DNA of 64,000 nucleotides from Glossina fuscipes (lineage: Eukaryota > Arthropoda > Insecta > Diptera > Glossinidae). The notes below the pieces were generated by a model. That model was not told where the DNA came from and ran no database searches. It saw nothing but the letters and a program-made list of their open reading frames with translations. Positions within the stretch are counted from its first letter, which is position 1. Each line of letters opens with the position of its first letter. The position numbers were made by a program, and so were the translations under genes. Below are positions 21,163-26,254 of this stretch, piece by piece. Location of the stretch: the NCBI RefSeq assembly GCF_014805625.2, contig NW_023998414.1:43368525-43432524 (forward strand). Direction: 5' to 3'.

Positions 21163-21949
21163 GAGAGAAACAGGGAAAGAGTGAGCGCGGAAGGAAGAGA
21201 AAAGGGGAGAAAGAATGGCAGAGGGAAAGAGAAAAGATAGAAAGCCAGCGCGAGAGCGAGAGCGAGAGATTTATAGAAAAAGAAATGATGAAATTGCAAA
21301 ACAAAAAAGAATTTTTAATTTTGAAAAAAGAATTTCGGTTTTTTTTTTTTTAATTTTTNNNNNNNNNNNNNNNNNNNNNNNNNNNNNNNNNNNNNNNNNN
21401 NNNNNNNNNNNNNNNNNNNNNNNNNNNNNNNNNNNNNNNNNNNNNNNNNNNNNNNNNNTTTATTTTTTCTTCACATTTTTGCTTTATATGAAAATGTTTA
21501 CCTTGTTCATTACTTTGCATATGACCAGATTTCATATCATTTTGCCAGTTTTCATCTGGAAAGTGAAGTAAATTAATGATATGACTCCTATGCTATGGTA
21601 CATGTATGGGTGTATGTATGTACTGTGTCGTGTTAATGTGTGCAACTCATCTAAAATGGGATGAAATGGATGGGTTGAAGTATTTTGTACGATATGAAGG
21701 AAATTTCGTGTAACGCTATTTTTTTTAAGAGGCTTTTCTTTCTACATTTTGTGTTTACATGAGTAAACAATTATACATTTACTTACCACCCTCTCGTCCT
21801 TTGCGTTTTTTTTTCGAACTACTCGAACTGCCGCTGCTACCGCCACCGGCGCCAGTGCTACTGTTGCTGACATTACTGCCGCCACCACCTCCACTGGCAT
21901 TTGTTTGGTTCGTTGAACCTTTATCTTTGCTTTTCCAACGTATCAACAT
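140..21949 (-). CDS. CG32809: SRCIN1/KIAA1217-like coiled-coil protein (CG32809 type), 14 coding exons, 3' end outside the window
   Basis: Coding exons in transcript order are 21949-21787, 20936-20818, 19601-19572, 19502-19331, 19265-18919, 18838-18776, 5124-5028, 4226-4134, 3860-3746, 3648-3553, 2472-2309, 1793-1710, 968-906 and 605-140. All junctions are AG/GT and every phase agrees, giving about 690 residues before the gene runs off the left edge. Residues 162-250 match the conserved N-terminal block of SRCIN1/KIAA1217 (FLQYRSETKR, MFYELEDVR, IRDRSV). The MERQLANLTGLVQ helix follows near residue 445. Residues 545-690 form a coiled coil of the AIP3 type (LRGLQKKAKDLR). Known vertebrate relatives are cytoskeleton-linked neuronal adaptors; that role is inferred here. 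Two plus-strand genes lie in its introns. The start is chosen as the first ATG after an in-frame TGA, with a good fly context (CAAAATG). Untranslated first exons are not located. The Drosophila name is from memory. Confidence 0.9.
606..905. other. Intron 13 of the host gene
   Basis: AT-rich intron with no coding signal on either strand. A polypyrimidine tract and TTTTTATAG lie at its 3' (left) end. Confidence 0.8.
906..968 (-). CDS. CG32809: Coding exon 13 of the SRCIN1-like gene
   Basis: A 63-base exon with donor GTAAG at 905-901. It encodes a basic, Ser/Thr/Pro-rich linker (TKPTKPAIKSSTLPRTSSQ). Phases 1-in and 1-out join exons 12 and 14 without a stop. Confidence 0.85.
969..1709. other. 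Intron 12 of the host gene
   Basis: Contains the compound GA/GATA microsatellite at 1116-1258. Nothing else is recognisable. Confidence 0.8.
1116..1258. repeat. Compound (GA)n / (GATA)n microsatellite
   Basis: About 140 bases of GA and GAAA units around a GATA core of six units. The open frames here (LSLS / RERE) are repeat artefacts. Confidence 0.95.
1710..1793 (-). CDS. CG32809: Coding exon 12 of the SRCIN1-like gene
   Basis: An 84-base exon behind acceptor TCATTGCAG. It encodes a short internal repeat (EKSVSFEKSVSF) followed by SDDIQGIPKAHSPQHA. Phase is 1-in, 1-out. The repeated KSVSF may be a phosphorylatable motif; that is inference. Confidence 0.87.
1794..2308. other. Intron 11 of the host gene
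   Basis: AT-rich, with a (CAA)9 run at 1994-2021 and no coding signal. Confidence 0.8.
1994..2021. repeat. (CAA)n microsatellite
   Basis: Nine perfect CAA units. Confidence 0.9.
2309..2472 (-). CDS. CG32809: Coding exon 11 of the SRCIN1-like gene
   Basis: A 164-base exon. It encodes PEDLHRIRVEHMERQLANLT followed by GLVQKAL, clearly homologous to the vertebrate MEKQIASLTGLVQ segment, one of the most conserved helices of the family. Donor is GTATG and acceptor is AATTACAG. Confidence 0.93.
2688..2703 (+). CDS. Exon 1 of the nested membrane-protein gene (first 16 coding bases)
   Basis: ATG in the context TTGAAAATGG is followed after five codons by a strong donor GTAAGTC. Its single trailing base completes an Asn codon with exon 2. 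This exon is the least certain because it is so short. Confidence 0.6.
2688..3517 (+). CDS. Unrecognised single-pass membrane protein, four exons, antisense inside a host intron
   Basis: Exons 2688-2703, 2902-3079, 3139-3299 and 3363-3517 join with consistent phases (1, 2, 1) and give 169 residues. Residues 1-65 are polar and Ser/Glu/Lys-rich. Residues 66-89 hold DYVPVMYDYKDSW. Residues 90-115 form one strong membrane segment (FFQITVTTLAFL, then SFGGYLLCLIVHAI). The tail 116-169 is basic (KPIKIYKRNRR), which suggests it faces the cytoplasm. No clear signal peptide is visible. The start has a good context (GAAAATGG); the ATG inside exon 2 (MASIS) is an alternative. The stop overlaps the poly(A) signal (TAATAAA), so the 3' UTR is tiny. 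The gene fills a 1.08 kb intron of the minus-strand host. I do not recognise the family, and no function is assigned. The frame, splice sites and membrane segment together make chance unlikely. Confidence 0.75.
2807..2838. repeat. (TTA)n microsatellite
   Basis: An uninterrupted TTA trinucleotide run inside intron 1 of the nested membrane-protein gene, preceded by a CTTCTT-rich stretch. Confidence 0.95.
2902..3079 (+). CDS. Exon 2 of the nested membrane-protein gene
   Basis: Acceptor ACTGTTTAG, donor GTAAATG. The exon encodes a polar, charged N-terminal region with an acidic serine patch (VSSEEESSVEP). It is open in only one forward frame, the one that fits both neighbours. Confidence 0.72.
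3139..3299 (+). CDS. Exon 3 of the nested membrane-protein gene (membrane segment)
   Basis: Acceptor TTTTTGCAG, donor GTAAGT. It encodes DYVPVMYDYKDSWQLAEKP and then a membrane span of about 26 residues ending LIVHAIKNK. Confidence 0.78.
3363..3517 (+). CDS. Exon 4 of the nested membrane-protein gene
   Basis: Acceptor TTTCATTTAG. It encodes the proline-containing and basic tail from PITYLHPMAPTADPN to PYRHYFT and stop. Confidence 0.75.
3516..3521 (+). terminator. Poly(A) signal of the nested membrane-protein gene
   Basis: AATAAA overlaps the TAA stop codon, and an A-rich run follows within 12 bases. Only 31 bases separate it from host exon 10 on the other strand. Confidence 0.6.
3553..3648 (-). 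CDS. CG32809: Coding exon 10 of the SRCIN1-like gene
   Basis: A 96-base exon encoding DVSLNEDQYALYGMKIGPGR and then LARPNQLYEPT. Phases are 2-in and 2-out; the split Arg codon is completed by exon 11. Confidence 0.92.
3746..3860 (-). CDS. CG32809: Coding exon 9 of the SRCIN1-like gene
   Basis: A 115-base exon encoding GYTSSPERSTRGNYEEPYYS, QYGTRGPV and IAPIIDEEQA. Acceptor is TTTTCAG and donor is GTAAG. The Tyr-rich stretch resembles the tyrosine/proline-rich middle region of SRCIN1 proteins. Confidence 0.92.
4134..4226 (-). CDS. CG32809: Coding exon 8 of the SRCIN1-like gene
   Basis: A 93-base exon encoding TPLKPLRTPNSRGSMEPLFP and YPPDQLYSIP. It is proline-rich with possible SH3-type PxxP sites. 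Phases match exons 7 and 9. Confidence 0.9.
4227..5027. other. Intron 7 of the host gene
   Basis: AT-rich. Short alternating TATA/TACA stretches at 4880-4960. No gene is supported. Confidence 0.75.
5028..5124 (-). CDS. CG32809: Coding exon 7 of the SRCIN1-like gene
   Basis: A 97-base exon encoding IGKQQQQAPYYVGASQTLPR and GMYATERQKVPM. Donor is GTAAGT. It is separated from exon 6 by the 13.65 kb intron that houses the pentraxin-like gene. Confidence 0.9.
5275..5323. repeat. (TA)n microsatellite
   Basis: Two alternating TA blocks separated by TTGATAAAATTT. Confidence 0.85.
6440..6960 (+). mobile_element. Decayed mariner element (M1)
   Basis: Forward translation shows the mariner helix-turn-helix region (ALAVDESTVSRRLHAIGEI) near 6640-6710. 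A C-terminal stretch YPPDIMPSDYHLLGSMQYAI follows near 6850-6915; it corresponds to the YSPDLAPSDYHLFRSMQ block holding the last catalytic Asp. The middle of the transposase is missing and there are stops and frameshifts. Inverted ends were not found. Its 5' flank (6455-6491) matches that of element M2, so they are the same family. Confidence 0.7.
10474..10745 (+). other. Likely 5' UTR exon segment of the pentraxin-like gene
   Basis: A strong pyrimidine tract ending TTTTCTTGCAG at 10473 looks like an acceptor, and from it the sequence runs to the start codon at 10746. The leader contains a 26-base T run (10595-10620) and a 22-base A run (10716-10737). No upstream exon or promoter could be fixed; a GATATAAAATAC at about 10248-10260 is a possible TATA box. 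Confidence 0.4.
10746..11135 (+). CDS. Exon 1 of the pentraxin-like gene
   Basis: Signal peptide plus a low-complexity mature N-terminus ending FGYQSLAFSG. The donor GTGGGT leaves phase 0. A second ATG three codons in (MKFFWLL) is an alternative start. Confidence 0.85.
10746..18508 (+). CDS. Secreted protein with a pentraxin/concanavalin A-like domain, six coding exons
   Basis: Exons 10746-11135, 11212-11359, 16827-16920, 17025-17145, 17472-17696 and 17762-18508 join in phases 0, 1, 2, 0, 0 to give 574 residues. MNIMKFFWLLCLMQRQLSLG is a signal peptide with cleavage near GLA/W. Residues 22-130 are Ser/Ala/Pro-rich. Residues 131 to about 290 form a jelly-roll domain of pentraxin/LamG type (FTICFWMRFTN, VRQWHHTCTSWNGKTGEWQV). 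A His-rich patch (HRDHKHHHAHHFDHD) lies near residue 305. Residues 437-466 carry three basic sites (FKR, KKFKKR, KIVKKR) that could be cut by furin-like proteases. The tail has CSLC at 536-539 and a Cys three residues from the end. It lies antisense inside host intron 6. Likely ligand-binding in the extracellular space; ligand unknown. Confidence 0.88.
11212..11359 (+). CDS. Exon 2 of the pentraxin-like gene
   Basis: Acceptor TTTGTTAG, donor GTAAGT. Encodes DQCAVEKYAFNHDGIVEYNN, then FTICFWMRFTNHSGDHVVLT, the first strands of the jelly roll with the FTxCFWxR signature. Confidence 0.88.
11552..11621. repeat. (TATG)n microsatellite
   Basis: About 15 TATG units with one interruption (CTTCG). 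Confidence 0.95.
12204..12240. other. 16-base palindrome followed by a perfect stem-loop
   Basis: GCACAGAATTCTGTGC at 12204-12219 is a perfect palindrome. One base later, ATGTCCGT and ACGGACAT at 12221-12240 pair perfectly across a four-base loop. Confidence 0.8.
12868..13449 (+). repeat. Dispersed repeat family 2, copy
   Basis: Begins GACCGAATCTTTTATACCCA and ends CATCCTTCGCTGGTGGGTAT. Internal TGGGTGGGCGCGGTCAATTT and the 'tactac-gcatcg' segment recur at 45.4-45.85 kb and 52.5-52.9 kb. No protein coding is seen. Confidence 0.6.
14880..14940 (+). repeat. Possible tRNA-derived (SINE-like) fragment
   Basis: TAGCCGAGTAGG (14880-14891) fits a pol III A box and GATTCAAATCG (14930-14940) is a weak B box at tRNA-like spacing. 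No convincing cloverleaf forms. Confidence 0.25.
15048..16285 (+). repeat. Dispersed repeat family 1, copy A
   Basis: Starts ACATTATAGCCGGCC...CGACTA and ends with the family 3' block (AATTCAGAGTATGATTTTGA, AACGATCTGTATAATAAAAT, ATCTTAAGTC). Matching blocks in the same order occur at 25.6, 37.4 and 50.5 kb, and inverted at 42.7 and 49.0 kb. No open frame of known type. Confidence 0.7.
15186..15381 (+). repeat. 98-base direct tandem duplication
   Basis: Copies 15186-15283 and 15284-15381 are identical by eye except at the last couple of bases. The duplication lies inside repeat copy A and looks recent. Confidence 0.95.
16827..16920 (+). CDS. Exon 3 of the pentraxin-like gene
   Basis: 94 bases encoding KDDSRAFQFWVANSKNSSFI, then SMAIKGQQMY. 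The phase-2 donor is GTTGGT. It is too short to stand out as an open frame but fits both neighbours in phase and domain content. Confidence 0.85.
17025..17145 (+). CDS. Exon 4 of the pentraxin-like gene
   Basis: 121 bases encoding LNYPLRVRQWHHTCTSWNGK, then TGEWQVWLKAERIGRGFHNS. This is the WHHxCxxW...GxWxVW core typical of pentraxin-like domains. Confidence 0.92.
17146..17471. other. Intron 4 of the pentraxin-like gene
   Basis: AT-rich with A-rich runs and a short CATTCATT repeat before the acceptor. No coding signal beyond the flanking exons. Confidence 0.8.
17472..17696 (+). CDS. Exon 5 of the pentraxin-like gene
   Basis: 225 bases (75 codons). Closes the jelly roll (GGKLFSGGPSVTGKVAEGLH, FEVTLIQIYRIAL), then gives the His-rich patch and TTRPPPPA. 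Phase 0 on both sides. Confidence 0.9.
17762..18508 (+). CDS. Exon 6 (last coding exon) of the pentraxin-like gene
   Basis: Behind acceptor ATCTTTTGCAG. Encodes a 248-residue Asn/Gln/Ser-rich then basic, then acidic C-terminal region, ending SVGGCGEF and TAA. Confidence 0.92.
   Translation: MNRPQSMHSLLANGQIPTRVRINLAQPVQKPNMPASNSLSDQPLSINTNFVNGQINSGSRLVAQQLIGLNQNFDSGPQTSHTFNHQAVYNPNSNANSNVQFIDETETRILFKRNVVDLKKKKFKKRSTTAEKDGKIVKKRGLVLLDNGSVLDDPLLADGNQFKFDGLADFGGQQFKNYLTGHGKEDIEDEISEHDREPAEDEVKAVMSLCSLCEIEPFEGAIVFAWKGGHEQLDNALKGYSVGGCGEF
18737..18742 (+). terminator. Poly(A) signal of the pentraxin-like gene
   Basis: The only AATAAA between the stop at 18508 and host exon 6 at 18776. Cleavage would fall at or just before the host splice donor on the other strand. 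Confidence 0.6.
18776..18838 (-). CDS. CG32809: Coding exon 6 of the SRCIN1-like gene
   Basis: A 63-base phase-0 exon encoding SYFSEPEFDSDYKTQHIHKS K. Donor is GTGAGT. It lies 33 bases beyond the poly(A) signal of the convergent nested gene. Confidence 0.9.
18919..19265 (-). CDS. CG32809: Coding exon 5 of the SRCIN1-like gene (conserved N-terminal block)
   Basis: The longest internal exon visible (347 bases). It encodes LVFLQYRSETKRALLPNEIT, followed by LFVRSFPRQLTM, VKIYIHDASKDMFYELEDVR and IRDRSVLRLFES. These positions align with the FLQFGEETRR...MFPQKLTM...VFYELEDVR...IQDRSI block of SRCIN1. A proline-rich linker ends the exon. This exon gives the firmest family assignment. Confidence 0.96.
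19331..19502 (-). CDS. CG32809: Coding exon 4 of the SRCIN1-like gene
   Basis: A 172-base exon encoding MQATRGYQSINQGPLFDDDP, then EVETSSTGFRRGGKQRSSLP and TPSKTLERPL. The last base plus exon 5 makes a Gly codon. The region corresponds to the Ser/Arg-rich segment just upstream of FLQF in SRCIN1. Confidence 0.93.
19572..19601 (-). CDS. CG32809: Coding exon 3 of the SRCIN1-like gene, a 30-base microexon
   Basis: It encodes only MSTRNQKTKK, between acceptor ATCTTGCAG and donor GTAGAT. It is phase 0 on both sides, so it can be skipped without a frameshift. Confidence 0.8.
19602..20817. other. Intron 2 of the host gene
   Basis: Contains family-2-like segments (GTGGGCGTGGTCAATT at about 20066 and GCGGGCGTAGCCTATTTTTT at about 20204). 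On the minus strand there is a B-box-like GGTTCGAATCT (19927-19937). No exon recognised. Confidence 0.65.
20818..20936 (-). CDS. CG32809: Coding exon 2 of the SRCIN1-like gene
   Basis: A 119-base exon encoding DERRRGMRREDPRRHTLGGD, then MLAYANQPNQQQPKSMDLE. Phases are 1-in and 0-out. RRHTLGG echoes the RRHTV motif of the vertebrate N-terminus. Confidence 0.9.
21048..21164. repeat. Compound (GATA)n-(GA)n microsatellite
   Basis: Seven or so GATA units followed by about 25 GA units, then degenerate GA-rich sequence up to 21270. Confidence 0.95.
21359..21458. other. Assembly gap of 100 N
   Basis: Exactly 100 Ns, the usual placeholder for a gap of unknown size. It sits next to GA-rich low-complexity sequence that probably broke the assembly. 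Confidence 0.98.
21787..21949 (-). CDS. CG32809: Coding exon 1 of the SRCIN1-like gene (start codon)
   Basis: MLIRWKSKDKGSTNQT is followed by a Gly/Ser/Asn low-complexity run and a basic patch KKKRKGREGG. The ATG has a strong fly context (CAAAATG). An in-frame TGA lies about 16 codons upstream. A pyrimidine-rich stretch ending TTAAG just upstream (exon edge about 21956) suggests an intron from an untranslated first exon further right. Confidence 0.85.
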
Positions 21950-22852
21950 TTTGTCGCTTAACACAAAGTATGTAAGAGTCAGGAGAGAAGGCTTTCAGCC
22001 TAACACCAATGCCATCAATACATATAAGAAGTAGAGCAACTTTATTCGCTTCGGGACGAATCTCGGACACCCACCGCCTTAAACGCCTTCTTATTTATTT
22101 ATTGTTATATACTTTTTTCTTTCTTTTAATTATAAATCTGTCATTAGATCGATCGCGAAAGCTTTCAGCGCGAGGTAAACTCCCGATTGATTTTTCGCTA
22201 CCAACCGCGGATGATTGCGGAAATGTATTAATATTTTCGCATCGTTTTACCAAGCACTACGAATATGATCATTCTCATTATCACTATCATAAACTAACGA
22301 AGTTAAGCTAAGAGATTAAGTTTCAGTTTTGTGCCTTAATTTTTTTTACTCGACCATATTCTGGCGGCATAGGGCAGACGGATCGATACGATAAATTTAA
22401 AAAGCTTGTTGAGAATCTTAAAGAGGAATGGTCCATACGCACACACATGTCACCAATGAAGAGACCTACAGCGTGTAATATTTTCGATCGCCACTTCTGG
22501 TCTTTTGTATAATTAGCATTTTGCGTGAGTTTAAGAAGAAAAAGAAGTAAATGCATATAGACTTGTGCCCTTATACGCGCAAAAAGATATTAATTGCACG
22601 GACAATATCGGTACAGAATCTAATTAATTTGAAGAGGTTTGTTTTTATTGCATTTTTCGGCCTGTTACGAACGGGATGAGAATCTGAATATAGCCTATCC
22701 TTCGTTGATGAGTACAAAAAACTTACGCATACATACAAAAAAAAAAAAGAAAAAAATTGCAAAATAGACACTGAGGAGAAAAATAATCCTGGCCACTGAA
22801 GTATTCGCCACCGAAGTTTAATTCATAAATATTTAATGTCAATATATGTTTT

Positions 22853-22858
22853 ATATAG

Positions 22859-22890
<32 letters not shown>
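22853..22890. repeat. (TA)n microsatellite
   Basis: Uninterrupted AT alternation of about 30 bases. Confidence 0.9.
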
Positions 22891-22891
<1 letters not shown>

Positions 22892-23350
22892 TTTTTTTTA
22901 TCTCCCTTCCTCGAGAAATATACAATATTTTGTATATTGAAACGTGAATAATTTATAGATATCCTATTTTCCGAGACCATTAAAATAGAGAAAGGCAGAA
23001 AGAGAGAAGAGAGTCTTCGTACTCGTGAAATAGGTGGTTGTTACCATACGGCAGAAATGCCCTTTAAAGTTTATAGGCGGATTAGATGATACCTTGGATG
23101 CACCACGCAGAGTTTAATATTTTTAATCTGTGTTTATATTTGAATAGAAGGTATCTGCCGGCTTTGCGAATAAGAAAAAATATATCACGTGCAGCTTTCA
23201 ACCATACAATATTTTCTTACGGAACGAAAAATGAAAGAAGAGTGCGAGGCGTTGGGACGCTGGGTCGCCTTTCTGAGAATTCTGAGAACATTACGCTTAG
23301 TGCGGCCAAAATTCTCCAAAATTATGTCCAAGATTATTTTTATCTCAACT

Positions 23351-23355
23351 GCGTA

Positions 23356-23392
<37 letters not shown>

Positions 23393-23400
23393 ACATATAT
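23351..23400. repeat. (TA)n microsatellite
   Basis: AT alternation with TATG/TACA edges. Confidence 0.9.
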
Positions 23401-24617
23401 GTTTTAATTGAGGCCAAAGTTTGCAAAATTAATATTAATATGTAGAAATTCAGTTTAGCTATGTATGCATGCAAAGGTGAATACCATGAGGTAAAGGCGT
23501 TTTTAGGTTTAATGTCTATTGCTTCACATGCTTTAATGATAAAGTTTCACTTTTTTCACAAATTTCTTTCACTCTCGATCAATTTTTTGTTCATCTGCTT
23601 TAAAATTAAAAGGATTTAAAAAGTTTATTTAGAATAAAACATATGTAGATTGTGATGTAAGTAATAATATTAAAATTTTCACTCTATCTATGTAACTTTT
23701 AACGTTTTATGTAAACTTTTTCTTTCATTTTTATATAAATTGATTTTTTTTATTTATTTAATAATTTTTTATTTTTTTTTTTGGTTTTCAACACACCTTG
23801 CTTTTATATTTGGTATAATCTTGCAATGATTTCTAATATTTTCCTTATTTGTCTTTAATTGCTTCAAATATTTTTTATTAATTAATTTTTTTATTTTTGT
23901 TTTTTTTTATATTTTAATATTTACTTCAATTACACAGTTTTTATCCTTAGCTGGTTTCGTGGCCGCTTGACAAAACCGTTCGATACTTTTTAATGGCTTA
24001 AAGCATTTCTTGTATACATCCATGGACAAGTTTCCGCCCTAAATGCTATTCAACGTTGATGATGCGCGTGTGCATTAAACGCATTGTTGTTGCATATTAT
24101 TTTTGCTCTACAATTTAAGGTGTTCATCGAGGAAGGATCCTAGTATAAACAATAGCAAAACAGGAAAAGAGGAAGCGAAGAAAAAAATACTGCAACTGTC
24201 GAAATATTTTTCCCTTCTTTATATATTTCTTAGGCCGAGGGTTGCTTATCTTTTTCATTGGGTGCCGGGGTATGTGGAGTGCGACAATAGCAACAACAAT
24301 GGGTCAAAAGTCTTTGTTAGTACATTTTTTCCTTTTATATTTCTTTCAATTGTATATTTCCTCCCTTACCTTGTTAATATATATGCGCTTTAGTAATTCG
24401 GAAAAAGAAATGAGACTCTGAAAAGCCATACTTTTTCAAGGAAAGCTTTAAAGCTCTGAAGCGCTAAAGCTCTAAAGTCTTGGTATTGGCCATTTCATAA
24501 ATTTTGCATGTAATGCCCTTACTTGGAACTTACTATAGTTTTAATCGATAAAATTCAACCTAAACTGAGAACTGAGAACGTTGCGAACATTGAAATAACA
24601 ATTAATTTCAAAAAATC

Positions 24618-24915
24618 ATGCTCTCTATTGGCCATGTGAATCGAATAATAACTGTACATCTAACAATTCTCTTTGCATATTTGCTACTGGCCAATGTGAA
24701 TGCAAACAATCTTTGACTATGTGTTTTCCGGAGATTACCCAAAACGTTTAAAAAGTTCGCTATTTGATGATGCGTGCGAGGAAAATGCAATCAATGCAAT
24801 CTTGTACACTCAGCTGATCGAAGTGAAGATAGCTCATCAAGATAGCTCATATTTTCCAGGGGGTTATCGCTTTGCTAAAAATGTCTTTGCTAAGTCACGG
24901 TCTCTCGCGAAGTAA
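24618..24915 (+). pseudogene. Possible small secreted-peptide gene, frame broken
   Basis: The frame from 24618 encodes MLSIGHVNRIITVHLTILFA, then YLLLANVNANNL and a stop at 24716. It looks like a signal peptide with a hydrophobic core and a plausible cleavage after VNA. A second frame overlaps from 24700 and continues to 24915 with DYVFSGDYPKRLKSSLFDD, ACEENAINAIL and FPGGYRFAKNVFAKSRSLAK, followed at once by repeated AATAAA signals. A single-base frame change would join them. It could be a decayed or mis-assembled secreted-peptide gene, two unrelated chance frames, or a real 32-residue peptide. No family is recognised. Confidence 0.3.
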
Positions 24916-25565
24916 AAACAAATAAAATAAATAATAAAATTTAAAAAATATTAACAAGCAAACACATATATAACAAACTAAGTCAATTAATTGCGATCAC
25001 AACACCGAAAAACCCTAGTTATTGCCGGTAACTCTCATGTACATTTAAGATACAAACACTGTACGAGTCCAATGTCCGCATCCAGATTTTAAATATGTCA
25101 TATTAGATATGTCTGAAACTTATTAGAAAAATTTAATTTCATTGCTATGTCCGGGATTTATCACCGCCCCAACTAGCCCAAATATGCTCTCTCCATTTAC
25201 ATAAGGCAGTAAATTAATTTATAAAAAAAGCTTTAAATTTTTTTTTTTTTTTTATGCATTTATAATCAATTATCGATGTTGCTTTTTCCCTGATAGTTTG
25301 CACAGGCAAATGCTAAAAATTAAATGTAAATATATAAGCAAGTGTTCAGTTAGTTTCACTACCGTCATATCAAGATGCAACCGGCGAATTTATCGCACAT
25401 ATGAGGACGTCTACAATGAAGAGTCCAAAAACCAAAGCCGAACGAATATATATATATATTCATATATACATATATATATATAAATTTACCTTGAATATAT
25501 AGAAATATTGGGAAAATGAAAAAGAAACCAAATCTAAAAAATGATATAAAATCATTTGAAGCAAG

Positions 25566-26254
25566 CAGCAGAAACATTATAGTCGGGCAAGGCTGACCAT
25601 TAAATATCCTACACCTACACATTTTCGAATAAAAATTTTTATTTTTGCATGAACTTACTATTTTGGGTCAATTTTCATCACCATATATTAAAACTTCGAT
25701 TTTTTTTGCTCTACAAAGGATCAATTTTCAATTAATGAAAAGCCTCAATAGGGTAGGATCTAAAAAATAGAGAGAGATGGTCCAAATTTGGTACAGTAAA
25801 TTTTTTTATGTTAAATTACTATTATGATATAGTTGTCATCGTGAAGCATTGAAAATTATACCTTTTTGTTGCATGAACTTTGGTTTCCGTTATATGAGAG
25901 AGGGTTCAAAAATTGCCACAGCCAGTCTGAAGAATGCCGTAATACTATTACTTAGCCGAGAAATTGCAATTTTTTCGATAAAACGACTTTTCAAAATACG
26001 GCGTCATATGGAGAGGGCTCGAAAAAAAGGAACGATTCGAACCATTTTCAATAGCAGTTGCCCTTGGGTGGAGACGCGCGGTCATTGTACCAAATTTCAT
26101 CAAAATATCCCAAAAATTGCGGCCAGACAATAAATGGACAGACGGAAAGACAGGCTTAGATCAATTCAGATAATGATACTGAGTCGATGGATATAATAAA
26201 AGATGGGTCCATCGTAAGTCCTTTTGCGAGTTACATTCGCACTATCTTAATATA
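25566..26254 (+). repeat. Dispersed repeat family 1, copy B
   Basis: Starts near ACATTATAGTCGGGC...GACCATTAAATATCC. Carries the shared inner blocks (GTATGATCT-like 'aggatctaaaaaatag', 'gttatatgagagagggttcaa') and ends ATCTTAATATA. About 0.7 kb, shorter than copies A and C. Confidence 0.7.

Larger units (their letters stand above)
20937..21786. other. Intron 1 (coding-side) of the host gene, with assembly gap
   Basis: Holds the GA/GATA microsatellite and the N gap. No coding signal in the known sequence. Confidence 0.8.
21957..25565. other. Upstream (5') region of the host gene, first part
   Basis: No firm gene. Contains (TA)n runs at 22853-22890 and 23351-23400, the end of a family-2 repeat near 22660-22715, and a possible small secreted-peptide locus at 24618-24915. 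Untranslated host exons may lie here but cannot be seen. Confidence 0.6.

Noticed and set aside
22009..22311. 100-codon plus-strand frame upstream of host exon 1
   Set aside because: No recognised motif, low-complexity Leu/Ile/Phe middle, and it lies opposite the presumed 5' UTR/intron of the host.
24230..24290. FHWVPGYVECDN, resembling the RNase H end of a LINE (WVPGHxGIxGNE)
   Set aside because: Only the WVPG core matches; no GNE motif and no adjoining retroelement sequence.
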